Shown piece by piece: positions 1 through 5,970 of a stretch of DNA of 11,215 nucleotides (its first letter is position 1; the number at the start of each line of letters is the position of its first letter). Made by a program: the position numbers and the translations under genes. The DNA lies in NCBI GenBank assembly GCA_038258095.1, contig JBBSQE010000101.1, forward strand, positions 1 through 11,215. The letters are read 5' to 3'. The notes under the pieces were generated by a model. That model saw only the letters and a program-made list of their open reading frames with translations, was not told the DNA's origin and searched no databases. Source of the stretch: JBBSQE01 sp038258095. GTDB taxonomy: Bacteria > Actinomycetota > Thermoleophilia > Solirubrobacterales > 70-9.

Positions 1-372
1 ACGCTGATCAAGGAGATCGGCAAGAACGAGCAGGAGCACGTGGATGCCCTCACGGCTGCCGCAAAGCAGCTCGGTGGCCCCGTTGCGCCGAAGCCCAAGA
101 CCCAGTTCCCGCTCGACTCGGCCGATTCCGTGCTGAAGCTAGCGGCAACGGTTGAGAACGCAGGAGCAGCGGCGTACCTCGGTCAGGCCGGCTTCATTCA
201 GTCGCCGGACATCCTGGCCGCAGCCCTCTCGATCCACACGGTCGAGGGTCGCCACGCCTCAGCGCTCAACACGCTGACCAACCAGAGCCCCACGCCCGAC
301 GGCCCGTTCGCGAAGCCCGCGACGGCCGAGGCAACGCTGGCGGCTGTCATGCCGTTCATCGTCAGCAACTGA
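1..372 (+). CDS. Ferritin-like domain protein, 3' part (5' end outside window)
   Basis: The reading frame is open from base 1 to a TGA at 370-372, giving the last 123 residues of a ferritin-like protein (Ferritin_2/DUF4439-like family). An ExxH pair (E10, H13 of the visible part), a later Glu in the segment VENAGAAAYLG, and a second ExxH in VEGRHASAL are the spaced ligands expected of a di-iron four-helix bundle; the first ligand helix is off the left edge. A GTG at position 40 is not the true start, because the conserved helix begins upstream of it. The protein is clearly paralogous to the next gene: both share a KQLGG segment, a FP turn and a terminal PFIVS/PYIVS. The 26-nt gap suggests co-transcription. 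The family is often exported and is linked to iron or oxidative-stress handling, but the substrate of this member is unknown. Confidence 0.85.
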   Translation, partial: TLIKEIGKNEQEHVDALTAAAKQLGGPVAPKPKTQFPLDSADSVLKLAATVENAGAAAYLGQAGFIQSPDILAAALSIHTVEGRHASALNTLTNQSPTPDGPFAKPATAEATLAAVMPFIVSN

Positions 373-387
373 CGGCGACGAAGCGAA

Positions 388-393
388 AGGAGA
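388..393 (+). promoter_or_regulatory. Shine-Dalgarno for the second ferritin-like gene
   Basis: AGGAGA lies a few bases before the ATG at 399. It fixes that start and is one of the few strong Shine-Dalgarno sites in the window. It fits re-initiation within a two-gene ferritin operon, in contrast to the apparently leaderless genes further right. Confidence 0.8.
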
Positions 394-398
394 TAGCA

Positions 399-1031
399 AT
401 GCATTCAGAAGAACTAGTTCATCCCGAGCTCGCCTCCGTCGAAATCGACGAGATGAGCCGCAGCGATGTGATCATGAAGGGCGCTCTTGCCGCCGGAGCC
501 GTTTACGGCCTCGCAGCGGTCGGACCGTTCATCCGTCAGGCATTCGCGCAGTCGGGTGGAAATGGGGATATCGACATCCTCAACTTCGCCCTGACTCTCG
601 AGTACCTGGAGTCGGCCTTCTACGACGAGGCCAAGAACAAGGTGAAGGCGACGGGCGATCTGAAGACGCTCATCGACCTCCTCGCCACCGATGAGGCCGA
701 GCACGTTTCGGCGCTCACCGCGACCATCAAGCAGCTCGGCGGCAAGCCCGTCGCAGCGCCGAAGGTCAAGTTCCCCTACAACGACACCAAGGGCTTCCTG
801 AAGCTCGCGGTGACGTTCGAGGACACCGGTGTCAGCGCCTACAACGGTGCGGGTCCGAGCCTCAAGTCGAAGGAGCTGCTGGCAACGGCCGGCTCCATCG
901 TTCAGGTCGAGGCTCGCCACGCAGCGGCGATGCGCCTCCAGGCCGGCGAAGAGCCCGCCCCGATGGCGTTCGACCCGACACTCAGCATGCAGCAGGTGCT
1001 GACCGCGGTCAAGCCGTACATCGTTTCCTGA
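399..1031 (+). CDS. Exported ferritin-like domain protein
   Basis: A 210-residue protein. Residues about 20-51 look like an export signal: SRSDVIMKG, then a hydrophobic stretch (about 28-44) and an AFA-Q cleavage-like site near residue 50. The SRS..MKG context resembles a Tat signal that has lost its twin arginine, so either Sec export or a degenerate Tat signal is possible. The mature part is a four-helix ferritin-like domain with candidate metal ligands E68 (LEYLESAFY), E99/H102 (DEAEH), E141 (TFEDTG) and E171/H174 (VEARH), a complete di-iron set. An AGGAGA ribosome site sets the ATG start. It follows its paralogue by 26 nt, so the two are probably an operon. Proteins of this family sit outside the membrane; iron binding is expected from the ligands, but the physiological role is not known. 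Family assignment is secure, function is not. Confidence 0.88.
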   Translation: MHSEELVHPELASVEIDEMSRSDVIMKGALAAGAVYGLAAVGPFIRQAFAQSGGNGDIDILNFALTLEYLESAFYDEAKNKVKATGDLKTLIDLLATDEAEHVSALTATIKQLGGKPVAAPKVKFPYNDTKGFLKLAVTFEDTGVSAYNGAGPSLKSKELLATAGSIVQVEARHAAAMRLQAGEEPAPMAFDPTLSMQQVLTAVKPYIVS

Positions 1032-1065
1032 GGACCGGGCGGCAGGTCCGCCCCCTCAGCAGCAT

Positions 1066-3000
1066 CTAGGAATCGCGAAGGCCGGGCCGAGAGGCTCGGC
1101 CTTCGCTCGTGTCACGGGCCATGTCGTAGGCCCGGACCCGATCCCGCCCATCCTCCTTGGCTCGGTACATGGCGATATCGGCCTCCGCGATCACGGTCTC
1201 GGAGGTCATCCGCGGGTCGGGTCCGAACAGGGCGATGCCGACGCTGGCGGTGACCGCCCCCAGACCCGGTCCCAACCTGCGATGCTCGCGGATCGCCTTG
1301 ACAATCGCCTCCGCCGCGAGGCGCGCGTCGCGGCCGTCGGTCGCCGGTAGCAACGCCGCGAACTCGTCCCCACCGAGCCGGCCGACCACATCCGACTCGC
1401 GCAGCCGCTCGAGGAGCAGCGCGGCGATCCCGGCCAAGAGCGTGTCTCCAGTTGCGTGCCCGTGAGTGTCGTTCACGGTCTTGAACCGGTCGAGGTCGAT
1501 GAGCAGGACGGCGCCGCTGCCGGCGGTGCGGCGAGTGCGGGCGAGCTCAGCGTCCAGCTCCTCCTCGAAGCGGCGGCGGTTGGTGAGGCCCGTCAGGGGG
1601 TCCTCGTGGGCGAGCCGGGCCAGTTCCTCCTCCATCGCCTTGCGCTCGGCGATGTCGCGGGTCGCCCCCTGGATCTCGGTAGGCCGGTCGCCATCGGGGC
1701 CCGACAGCGAGTGGAACGCCGTCTCCACCCAGACGTACCGGCCGTCCTTGCGGCGATAGCGGTACTGGTGGGTGACGGCCTCGCGTCCGGCGCGCAATCC
1801 CAGGAGCAGCGCGTTGCTTGCCTCGGCGTCATCGGGATGGACGTGCTCGATGCCGGGGGCGCCGATCAGCTCCTCCGGGGGCCACCCGAACAACGCCTCA
1901 CACGAGGGAGACACGTAGAGAATCTTGCCGCTCATGTCCTGGACCGTGATCACGTCAGAGGCGTTCTCGGCCAGAAGCTTGTACTGCTCATCCGCGTGGC
2001 GGCGCTCCTCCTCGGCCGCATCGCGCTCGGCGATCCGGGCATCGACCATCGCGAGCGCATAACGCTCGCGGCGCGACCAGGTCACGAGCAGTCCCGCCAG
2101 CATCGCGGCGAGCAACAGTCCGATTCCACCGACCAGAAGCGAGGGAATCGCCGCCGGGCGGTTGGGGTCGACGACGACGAGCGTCCAGGCCCGGTCGGCG
2201 ATGCGGACGGTCGCGCTCGAGGCATCGTCGAGGGTGGCGGTGCTCCCGAGCACCGGAATACCGTTCTCCACGAACTGTGCCGTCGTGTCGGCCGGTGTCC
2301 CGGCCAGAGCGGCGTTGGCGATGTCAGAGCCCTGAAACACCGCGACCGCGAAGCCCTGGAGCGCCCTGCGACGGCTCAGGGTGGTGTCGCGCGGCTGGCC
2401 GCTGCCGTATATGGGCTGATAGACGACGATTCCCCGGCCACCGGTCACCACGAGGTCTCCGATGTTCGTAGCTGCCGCGTCGCCGTGGTCCTGGGCGCGC
2501 GTCAGAGCCGCCAATTGGCGAGGGTCACTGGCCAGATCCAGCCCGCGCGGGTTCTCGTCGGAAGGCTTGGCGAGGGCGGTGTAGGTGACGGGGTAATAGG
2601 AAGGCCGGCGCGACGCCGGGCGCAGTCCGCCCGGGCCGCGCTCGAGGATGCGCAGGTTGCGGTTCGCCTCGAAGGCTCGGCGCCGGGAGTCCGCGACCTG
2701 GGGCGCGAAGGCGGTTGCGCTTATCGTCCCGTCCTCGAGGACCGGCCGGGTGAAGACCCGGAACTCCTTCGACGTCACGACGTCCGAGGCCTCGAACAGG
2801 GATGCCTCGCTGGTCAGCTGCCCGACCGATGTGTTCGCCGCAGCCTGCGCCTGGCTCGCGGCCCGTGCGGCGAGGTTGTCCTGCGAGCGTTCGAAGTCGT
2901 CGATCGCCCTCTTGTGCAGGATCAGCCCGGTGAGGATCGAGCCAGCCGCGAATGCGACGACCAAGGCCCACCCCACCAATCGACGAGCACGCATCGCCAC
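1066..3000 (-). CDS. Membrane-bound diguanylate cyclase (CHASE-PAS-GGDEF)
   Basis: A 644-residue sensor enzyme expected to make cyclic di-GMP from two GTP. Order of parts: TM1 about 9-29; extracytoplasmic CHASE-like domain about 75-270, with the typical YPVTY and GLDLASDP segments; TM2 about 285-307; a charged, helical linker 310-340; a PAS/PAC domain about 340-455; GGDEF domain about 461-620. The catalytic motif is intact (GGDEF at 543-547). An RxxD inhibitory I-site (R534, D537) stands five residues before it, so product inhibition is expected. There is no EAL or HD-GYP domain, so it should be a synthase only. The chosen start is GTG at 3000, six bases after a GAGGT. An ATG at 2994 (residue 3) is preceded at 6 nt by CACAAT and could be the real start of a leaderless message. 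The ligand of the CHASE domain cannot be read from sequence. Confidence 0.93.
   Translation of the reverse strand: MAMRARRLVGWALVVAFAAGSILTGLILHKRAIDDFERSQDNLAARAASQAQAAANTSVGQLTSEASLFEASDVVTSKEFRVFTRPVLEDGTISATAFAPQVADSRRRAFEANRNLRILERGPGGLRPASRRPSYYPVTYTALAKPSDENPRGLDLASDPRQLAALTRAQDHGDAAATNIGDLVVTGGRGIVVYQPIYGSGQPRDTTLSRRRALQGFAVAVFQGSDIANAALAGTPADTTAQFVENGIPVLGSTATLDDASSATVRIADRAWTLVVVDPNRPAAIPSLLVGGIGLLLAAMLAGLLVTWSRRERYALAMVDARIAERDAAEEERRHADEQYKLLAENASDVITVQDMSGKILYVSPSCEALFGWPPEELIGAPGIEHVHPDDAEASNALLLGLRAGREAVTHQYRYRRKDGRYVWVETAFHSLSGPDGDRPTEIQGATRDIAERKAMEEELARLAHEDPLTGLTNRRRFEEELDAELARTRRTAGSGAVLLIDLDRFKTVNDTHGHATGDTLLAGIAALLLERLRESDVVGRLGGDEFAALLPATDGRDARLAAEAIVKAIREHRRLGPGLGAVTASVGIALFGPDPRMTSETVIAEADIAMYRAKEDGRDRVRAYDMARDTSEGRASRPGLRDS
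1075..1106. terminator. Hairpin between convergent genes, possible bidirectional terminator
   Basis: GCGAAGGCC at 1075-1083 pairs with GGCCTTCGC at 1098-1106. An alternative fold pairs GCGAAG and GCCGAG with CTCGGC and CTTCGC, leaving a small bulge. It lies 43 bases after the ferritin stop and inside the last codons of the convergent cyclase gene, where a two-way terminator would be expected. Neither strand shows a T-run after it, so intrinsic termination is uncertain; U-tract-poor hairpins are common in high-GC actinobacteria. Confidence 0.45.
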
Positions 3001-3211
3001 ATTGTGACCTCAATCGTGTGGCGCGGGCGCACTGCCGCCGATCCGGCCGACGACCCAGGCGACATCACCCACCAGCTTGCTGCCCGAACTCAACCCGTCA
3101 TCGCACCACCCCTGACGCCTTGCATCGTTTCACGTAGCCCGGCCGCTGACGAGCGAAGGCCGTAGGCCGAAGCGAGTCAGCGGCCGGGGGCCGTGGTGTC
3201 CGGCCCGTCGA
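3001..3211. other. Non-coding gap between cyclase and DNA glycosylase genes
   Basis: These 211 bases carry no convincing gene. The right half holds a strong hairpin (listed separately) just after the glycosylase stop, and the left end should hold the cyclase promoter. I see no good -35 box; CACAAT on the minus strand at 3006-3001 is the only -10-like element near the cyclase start. Confidence 0.6.
3138..3188. terminator. 13-bp perfect stem hairpin downstream of the DNA glycosylase gene
   Basis: CCCGGCCGCTGAC at 3138-3150 is perfectly complementary to GTCAGCGGCCGGG at 3176-3188. The 25-base loop contains AGGCCG twice, one base apart, inside a near-mirror GCGAAGG...GGCCGAAGCG pattern. It begins about 24 bases after the stop of the minus-strand operon, a natural terminator position, but no T-run follows. 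The patterned loop could also mean a dispersed intergenic repeat (REP-like). Only a genome-wide search would tell. Confidence 0.55.
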
Positions 3212-3850
3212 TCAGCTGATCGGGTTGTTGCGGAGCGACTCCCAGAGGTAGACGGATGCGAGGGTGCGGTGCGGGCTCCAGACCTTCGCCCGCTTGACGG
3301 CCTCCTCCGGCGTCGGGGGCTCGTCGAGGCCGTCGAGGGCCATGATTGCGTTGCGCAATCCGAGGTCACCGCCGGCGAACACGTCGGGCCGCTCGAGGTG
3401 AAACATCAAGAACATCTCCGCACTCCAGACGCCGAAGCCGCGAACCGCCGTGATCTCCTCGATCACCTCCTCGTCGGACAGCTCGTCGAAGCGATCGAGC
3501 TCCAGTTCTCCGTCGATGATGTGTCGCGCCAGATCCTGGATGTAGCTGACCTTGCGCCCCGACAGCCCGACTCCGCGCAGCTCGGACTCGGTCGATTCCA
3601 GGAGCCGCTCGGGCGGCGGTGTCTCCCCGTCGTAGAGCGCAAGCAGGCGCTGATAGATCGAGAAGGCGGCCTTGGTCGAGATCTGCTGCCCGACGACCGT
3701 CCGCAGCAGCGCCCCGTAGGCGTCCGGCTTGGGGATCCCCCGCCGCCGCTTGGAGACGCTCCAATCGCCGATCCGCTCGATCAACGCCCCGAGGGCGGGG
3801 TCGGCGGCGGCGAGCTTGGCGCGGGCCCGCTTGAGGGAGGTTCGAGGCAT
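3212..3850 (-). CDS. DNA-3-methyladenine glycosylase II-like protein (HhH-GPD, AlkA family)
   Basis: A 212-residue base-excision repair glycosylase, expected to remove alkylated bases such as 3-methyladenine. VVGQQIS at residues 52-58 is the family signature of the N-terminal helical part. The helix-hairpin-helix is about 126-150, with the RGFGVWSAEM turn, followed by the GPD loop with the probable catalytic Asp D162 (FAGGDLG). There are no four-Cys iron-sulfur ligands, which argues against Nth/MutY. It is shorter than E. coli AlkA and lacks that enzyme's extra N-terminal domain, like many compact AlkA relatives. I chose the ATG at 3850, ten bases after the stop of the crotonase gene; a GTG at 3895 would overlap that gene and add 15 unconserved residues. 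It is the last gene of a three-gene minus-strand unit. The metabolic context says nothing about repair, so co-transcription may be incidental. Confidence 0.88.
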   Translation of the reverse strand: MPRTSLKRARAKLAAADPALGALIERIGDWSVSKRRRGIPKPDAYGALLRTVVGQQISTKAAFSIYQRLLALYDGETPPPERLLESTESELRGVGLSGRKVSYIQDLARHIIDGELELDRFDELSDEEVIEEITAVRGFGVWSAEMFLMFHLERPDVFAGGDLGLRNAIMALDGLDEPPTPEEAVKRAKVWSPHRTLASVYLWESLRNNPIS

Positions 3851-3860
3851 GAGGCGACGC

Positions 3861-4685
3861 TCAGCGCCCGCGCCACACCGGCTTGCGCTTCTCACCGAAC
3901 GCCGTGATGCCCTCCCGGAAGTCCTCCGAGGTGAAGCAGGACTCGCGGAGCTCGACCAGCTCGCGCTCCTGCTCTTCGGTCAGGATCGGGTTGTCGACCA
4001 GAGTCCCGATCGCCCGCTTGTTTCCCTTCATCGAGATCGGAGCGTGGGCGGCGATCTCGGCGGCAAGGGCGACGCCGGCCTCCTCGATCTCGTCGGCGGG
4101 GACGACCTCGCCGATTAGGCCGATCTCCTCCGCCCGCTCGGCCGGGTAGTTGCGGCCGGTCAGGAAGACCTCCTTGGTCCGTGCCATTCCGATCGTCGCG
4201 AGGAACTTCTCGAGGCCCGTGTGGCCGTAGATCAGGCCGAGCTTCGCGGGCGGCATGCCCAGCTTCGCGCCGGCCGCGCAGATCCGCAGGTCGCAGGTGA
4301 TCGCCAGCTCCAGCCCCCCGCCGAGGCAGTGGCCGTTGATCGCCGCGACCGTCGGCCAGGGATGGTCGGCGAGCGCCACCATCGCCGCGTGGAAGGGGTG
4401 GGCGACGAGCGCCTCCGCGTCGCGCTCGAAGGACTCGCCGGGTATCGAACCGATGTCGTATCCGGCGGAGAACATCGGCGATGCGCCCTCCGCGGACTCC
4501 GCGCCGGTGATGAGGACGCAGCGGACCTCGATCCCGCGGTCAAGGGTGGGGAGGACTTCGGCGAGAGCGTCGAGGATGTCGTGGTCGAGCGCGTTGCGCT
4601 TCGCCGGGTTGGCGATGCGCAGCCGGGCCACCGCCTCGGCCGGCTCGTCGAGCAACAGCTTGCCGCCGGCGAGCTCCTCGGTCAT
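3861..4685 (-). CDS. Crotonase-fold (enoyl-CoA hydratase/isomerase family) protein, decarboxylase-like active site
   Basis: A 274-residue crotonase-superfamily protein acting on an acyl-CoA. The oxyanion-hole segments are present: FSAGYDI (72-78) and NGHCLGGGLELA (117-128). The C-terminal FREGITAFGEKRKPVW is typical of the family. E126 matches the first catalytic Glu of enoyl-CoA hydratase (rat E144), but the second (rat E164) is replaced by Pro146 in GMPPAKLGLIYG. By my recalled alignment this region resembles E. coli methylmalonyl-CoA decarboxylase (YgfG/ScpB, SMTPVNLGVPY), and Y153 falls on its Tyr140. Ordinary hydration is therefore doubtful; decarboxylation or another crotonase reaction is a reasonable alternative. 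It starts 13 bases after the biotin-carrier gene, so the two are surely co-transcribed. Fold assignment is secure; the reaction is inference. Confidence 0.85.
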   Translation of the reverse strand: MTEELAGGKLLLDEPAEAVARLRIANPAKRNALDHDILDALAEVLPTLDRGIEVRCVLITGAESAEGASPMFSAGYDIGSIPGESFERDAEALVAHPFHAAMVALADHPWPTVAAINGHCLGGGLELAITCDLRICAAGAKLGMPPAKLGLIYGHTGLEKFLATIGMARTKEVFLTGRNYPAERAEEIGLIGEVVPADEIEEAGVALAAEIAAHAPISMKGNKRAIGTLVDNPILTEEQERELVELRESCFTSEDFREGITAFGEKRKPVWRGR

Positions 4686-4698
4686 GCGGCGGGCGCCC

Positions 4699-4911
4699 CT
4701 ACTCGAGAACGACGAGGACGTCGCCCTCCTTGACGGACTGGCCCTCCTCGCAGCGGATTTCGGTCACCTTGCCGTCGTCCTCGGACTCGACGGGGATCTC
4801 CATCTTCATCGACTCGAGGATCGCGACCGTGTCGCCATCAGCGACCTCGTCGCCCACGGCGACCTCGATCTTCCAGACGTTTCCGGTGATGTGAGCTTCG
4901 ATGTCGGCCAT
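4699..4911 (-). CDS. Free-standing biotin/lipoyl carrier protein (BCCP-like, TB7.3-like)
   Basis: A 70-residue single-domain carrier. The biotinylation motif ESMKM is at 33-37 with K36 as the probable biotin site. The flanking GDEVADGD and the C-terminal GQSVKEGDVLVVLE form the two halves of the flattened barrel. Length and sequence pattern match the small mycobacterial biotinylated protein TB7.3. ESMKM favours biotin over lipoate. I chose the ATG at 4911; reading further upstream would run into the divergent glycosyltransferase gene and adds no carrier-domain sequence. It is the first gene of the minus-strand unit, followed by the crotonase. No biotin carboxylase or carboxyltransferase subunit is in the window, so its partner must be elsewhere or the carrier serves several enzymes. 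TATTGT eight bases before the ATG suggests a leaderless message. Confidence 0.92.
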   Translation of the reverse strand: MADIEAHITGNVWKIEVAVGDEVADGDTVAILESMKMEIPVESEDDGKVTEIRCEEGQSVKEGDVLVVLE

Positions 4912-4919
4912 GGCGCGGC

Positions 4920-4925
4920 ACAATA
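4920..4925 (-). promoter_or_regulatory. Candidate -10 box of the biotin-carrier operon
   Basis: On the minus strand this reads TATTGT (TANNNT), ending 8 bases before the ATG at 4911. The expected transcription start would be at or within a couple of bases of the start codon. No clear -35 box is seen. On the plus strand, overlapping CACAAT (4919-4924) ends 8 bases before the glycosyltransferase ATG at 4933, so both divergent genes may use the same bases. Confidence 0.45.
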
Positions 4926-4932
4926 CCCACCG

Positions 4933-5661
4933 ATGGGGCCGGATCACCGAACCGACGTCCGGGCGAGCCCCGTCGTGATCGTCTGCGCCCGCAACGAGGC
5001 AGACCGGATCAGCGACACCATCGCGTCCCTGAAGGACGCATTCCCCTCCGGTCACATCGTCGTCGCCGACGACGCGTCAGACGACGGGACCGACGAGGTC
5101 GCTCTCTCCACCGGGGCCGAGCTGATCCGCCGTGGCCGCGTCCACGGGAAGGGCGGCAACGCGACCGCCGCGGCGGAATCGGTCATCGACCGCGCCTCTG
5201 CGGCGGACCCGCCGACCTTCCTCCTGTGCGACGGGGACCTCGGTGCCTGTGCCGGGAGCCTCGATCGCCTCGTCGAAGCGGTTGAAGCGGGAGAGTGCGA
5301 CCTCGCGGTCGCGAGCTTCTCGCGCCGTGTCGGCGGCGGCTTCGGGATCGCGCTGCGGTTCGCCCGCTTCACGATCCACCGCCTCTGCGGCCTGACCGTG
5401 GAAGCTCCGATCTCCGGCCAGCGCGCCCTGACGGCACCGGCATTCCGCGCGGTTGTCCCCTTCTCCGCCGGCTACGGGATGGAGATCGGGATGACGGTGG
5501 ACGCGGTGCGTGCCGGCTACCGCCTCGGCGAGTACGAGGTCGACCTCACCCACCGTGCGACCGGCAGGACCTTCGGTGGCTTTGTCCATCGCGCCCGTCA
5601 GCTGCGCGACTTCGCCGGCGTTTACCGCGCCAAGCGCCGGGACCCTCACGGACCGACGTAA
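4933..5661 (+). CDS. Family 2 glycosyltransferase
   Basis: A 242-residue soluble GT-A fold enzyme, expected to transfer a sugar from a nucleotide-sugar donor. The N-terminal strand VVIVCARNEADRI (about 13-25) and VADDASDDGT (44-53) bind the nucleotide; D100-G-D102 in LLCDGDLG is the metal-binding DxD. The acceptor side has ISGQRAL (about 160-166) and GYGMEIGMTVDA, followed by a basic tail. There is no membrane segment, unlike processive GT2 synthases or DPMS forms with C-terminal helices. The ATG at 4933 gives a short lead before the first conserved strand and sits 21 bases from the divergent biotin-carrier start. Downstream, a membrane protein, glycerol kinase and acyltransferase follow with short gaps, suggesting a glycolipid or cell-envelope role, but donor and acceptor are unknown. 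Confidence 0.85.
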   Translation: MGPDHRTDVRASPVVIVCARNEADRISDTIASLKDAFPSGHIVVADDASDDGTDEVALSTGAELIRRGRVHGKGGNATAAAESVIDRASAADPPTFLLCDGDLGACAGSLDRLVEAVEAGECDLAVASFSRRVGGGFGIALRFARFTIHRLCGLTVEAPISGQRALTAPAFRAVVPFSAGYGMEIGMTVDAVRAGYRLGEYEVDLTHRATGRTFGGFVHRARQLRDFAGVYRAKRRDPHGPT

Positions 5662-5664
5662 ACT
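5659..5664 (+). promoter_or_regulatory. Candidate -10 box overlapping the glycosyltransferase stop codon
   Basis: TAAACT (TANNNT) ends 7 bases before the ATG at 5672. Its first three bases are the TAA stop of the glycosyltransferase. This could give a second, leaderless message starting with the small membrane protein and glpK. Confidence 0.45.
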
Positions 5665-5671
5665 GGGGCGA

Positions 5672-5965
5672 ATGTCCGACCGTCGCGACCTCAATACCTG
5701 GATGGCCCATCATCCGGCCGAGGCTCTGTTCGCCGCCGCCCTGCTGTTCTGCCTGACGGTGGTTGCCTGCGTGAATCCAAGTGCCGAGCTCGGGTTCGTC
5801 CTACAGACGTTCGGCGCCGGTGGTGCGCTCGGGCTCGTGGTTTCCTACGCGCGGTTTCGCGATGACCCCGAAGGCGACCGCTGGCGCACAGTCGCCCAGT
5901 TCTCGGTGCTCGGTCTGATGTTCGGGATTCTCGTCGTGGGAGTTGACGCGCTGGGCCTGATCTGA
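5672..5965 (+). CDS. Small three-helix membrane protein of unknown function
   Basis: A 97-residue hydrophobic protein that I do not recognise. Three likely membrane segments: about 18-34 (ALFAAALLFCLTVVACV), 40-61 (glycine-rich, LGFVLQTFGAGGALGL) and 74-95. The loop between the second and third is charged (RFRDDPEGDRWR), and the N-terminus is short and polar (MSDRRDLNTWMAHHP). The ATG at 5672 is 10 bases after the glycosyltransferase stop, and the stop is 5 bases before glpK, so translational coupling with glpK is likely. The position before a glycerol kinase raises the idea of a partner in glycerol entry or lipid synthesis, but it is far too small to be a GlpF-type channel (which has six segments). 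A longer reading starting inside the glycosyltransferase gene is unlikely. Confidence 0.75.
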   Translation: MSDRRDLNTWMAHHPAEALFAAALLFCLTVVACVNPSAELGFVLQTFGAGGALGLVVSYARFRDDPEGDRWRTVAQFSVLGLMFGILVVGVDALGLI

Positions 5966-5970
5966 GCCCG

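Noticed and set aside
1456..3165. A 569-codon plus-strand frame opposite the diguanylate cyclase
   Set aside because: It is antisense to a well-conserved CHASE-PAS-GGDEF protein, with no motif of its own and no ribosome site. This is a codon-position shadow.
3851..3895. GTG start for the DNA glycosylase at 3895
   Set aside because: It would overlap the crotonase gene and add 15 unconserved residues. ATG 3850 lies just after the upstream stop.
4255..4932. A long upstream extension of the glycosyltransferase frame
   Set aside because: The extension is antisense to the crotonase and biotin-carrier genes and has no homology-like features. The conserved domain begins just after ATG 4933.
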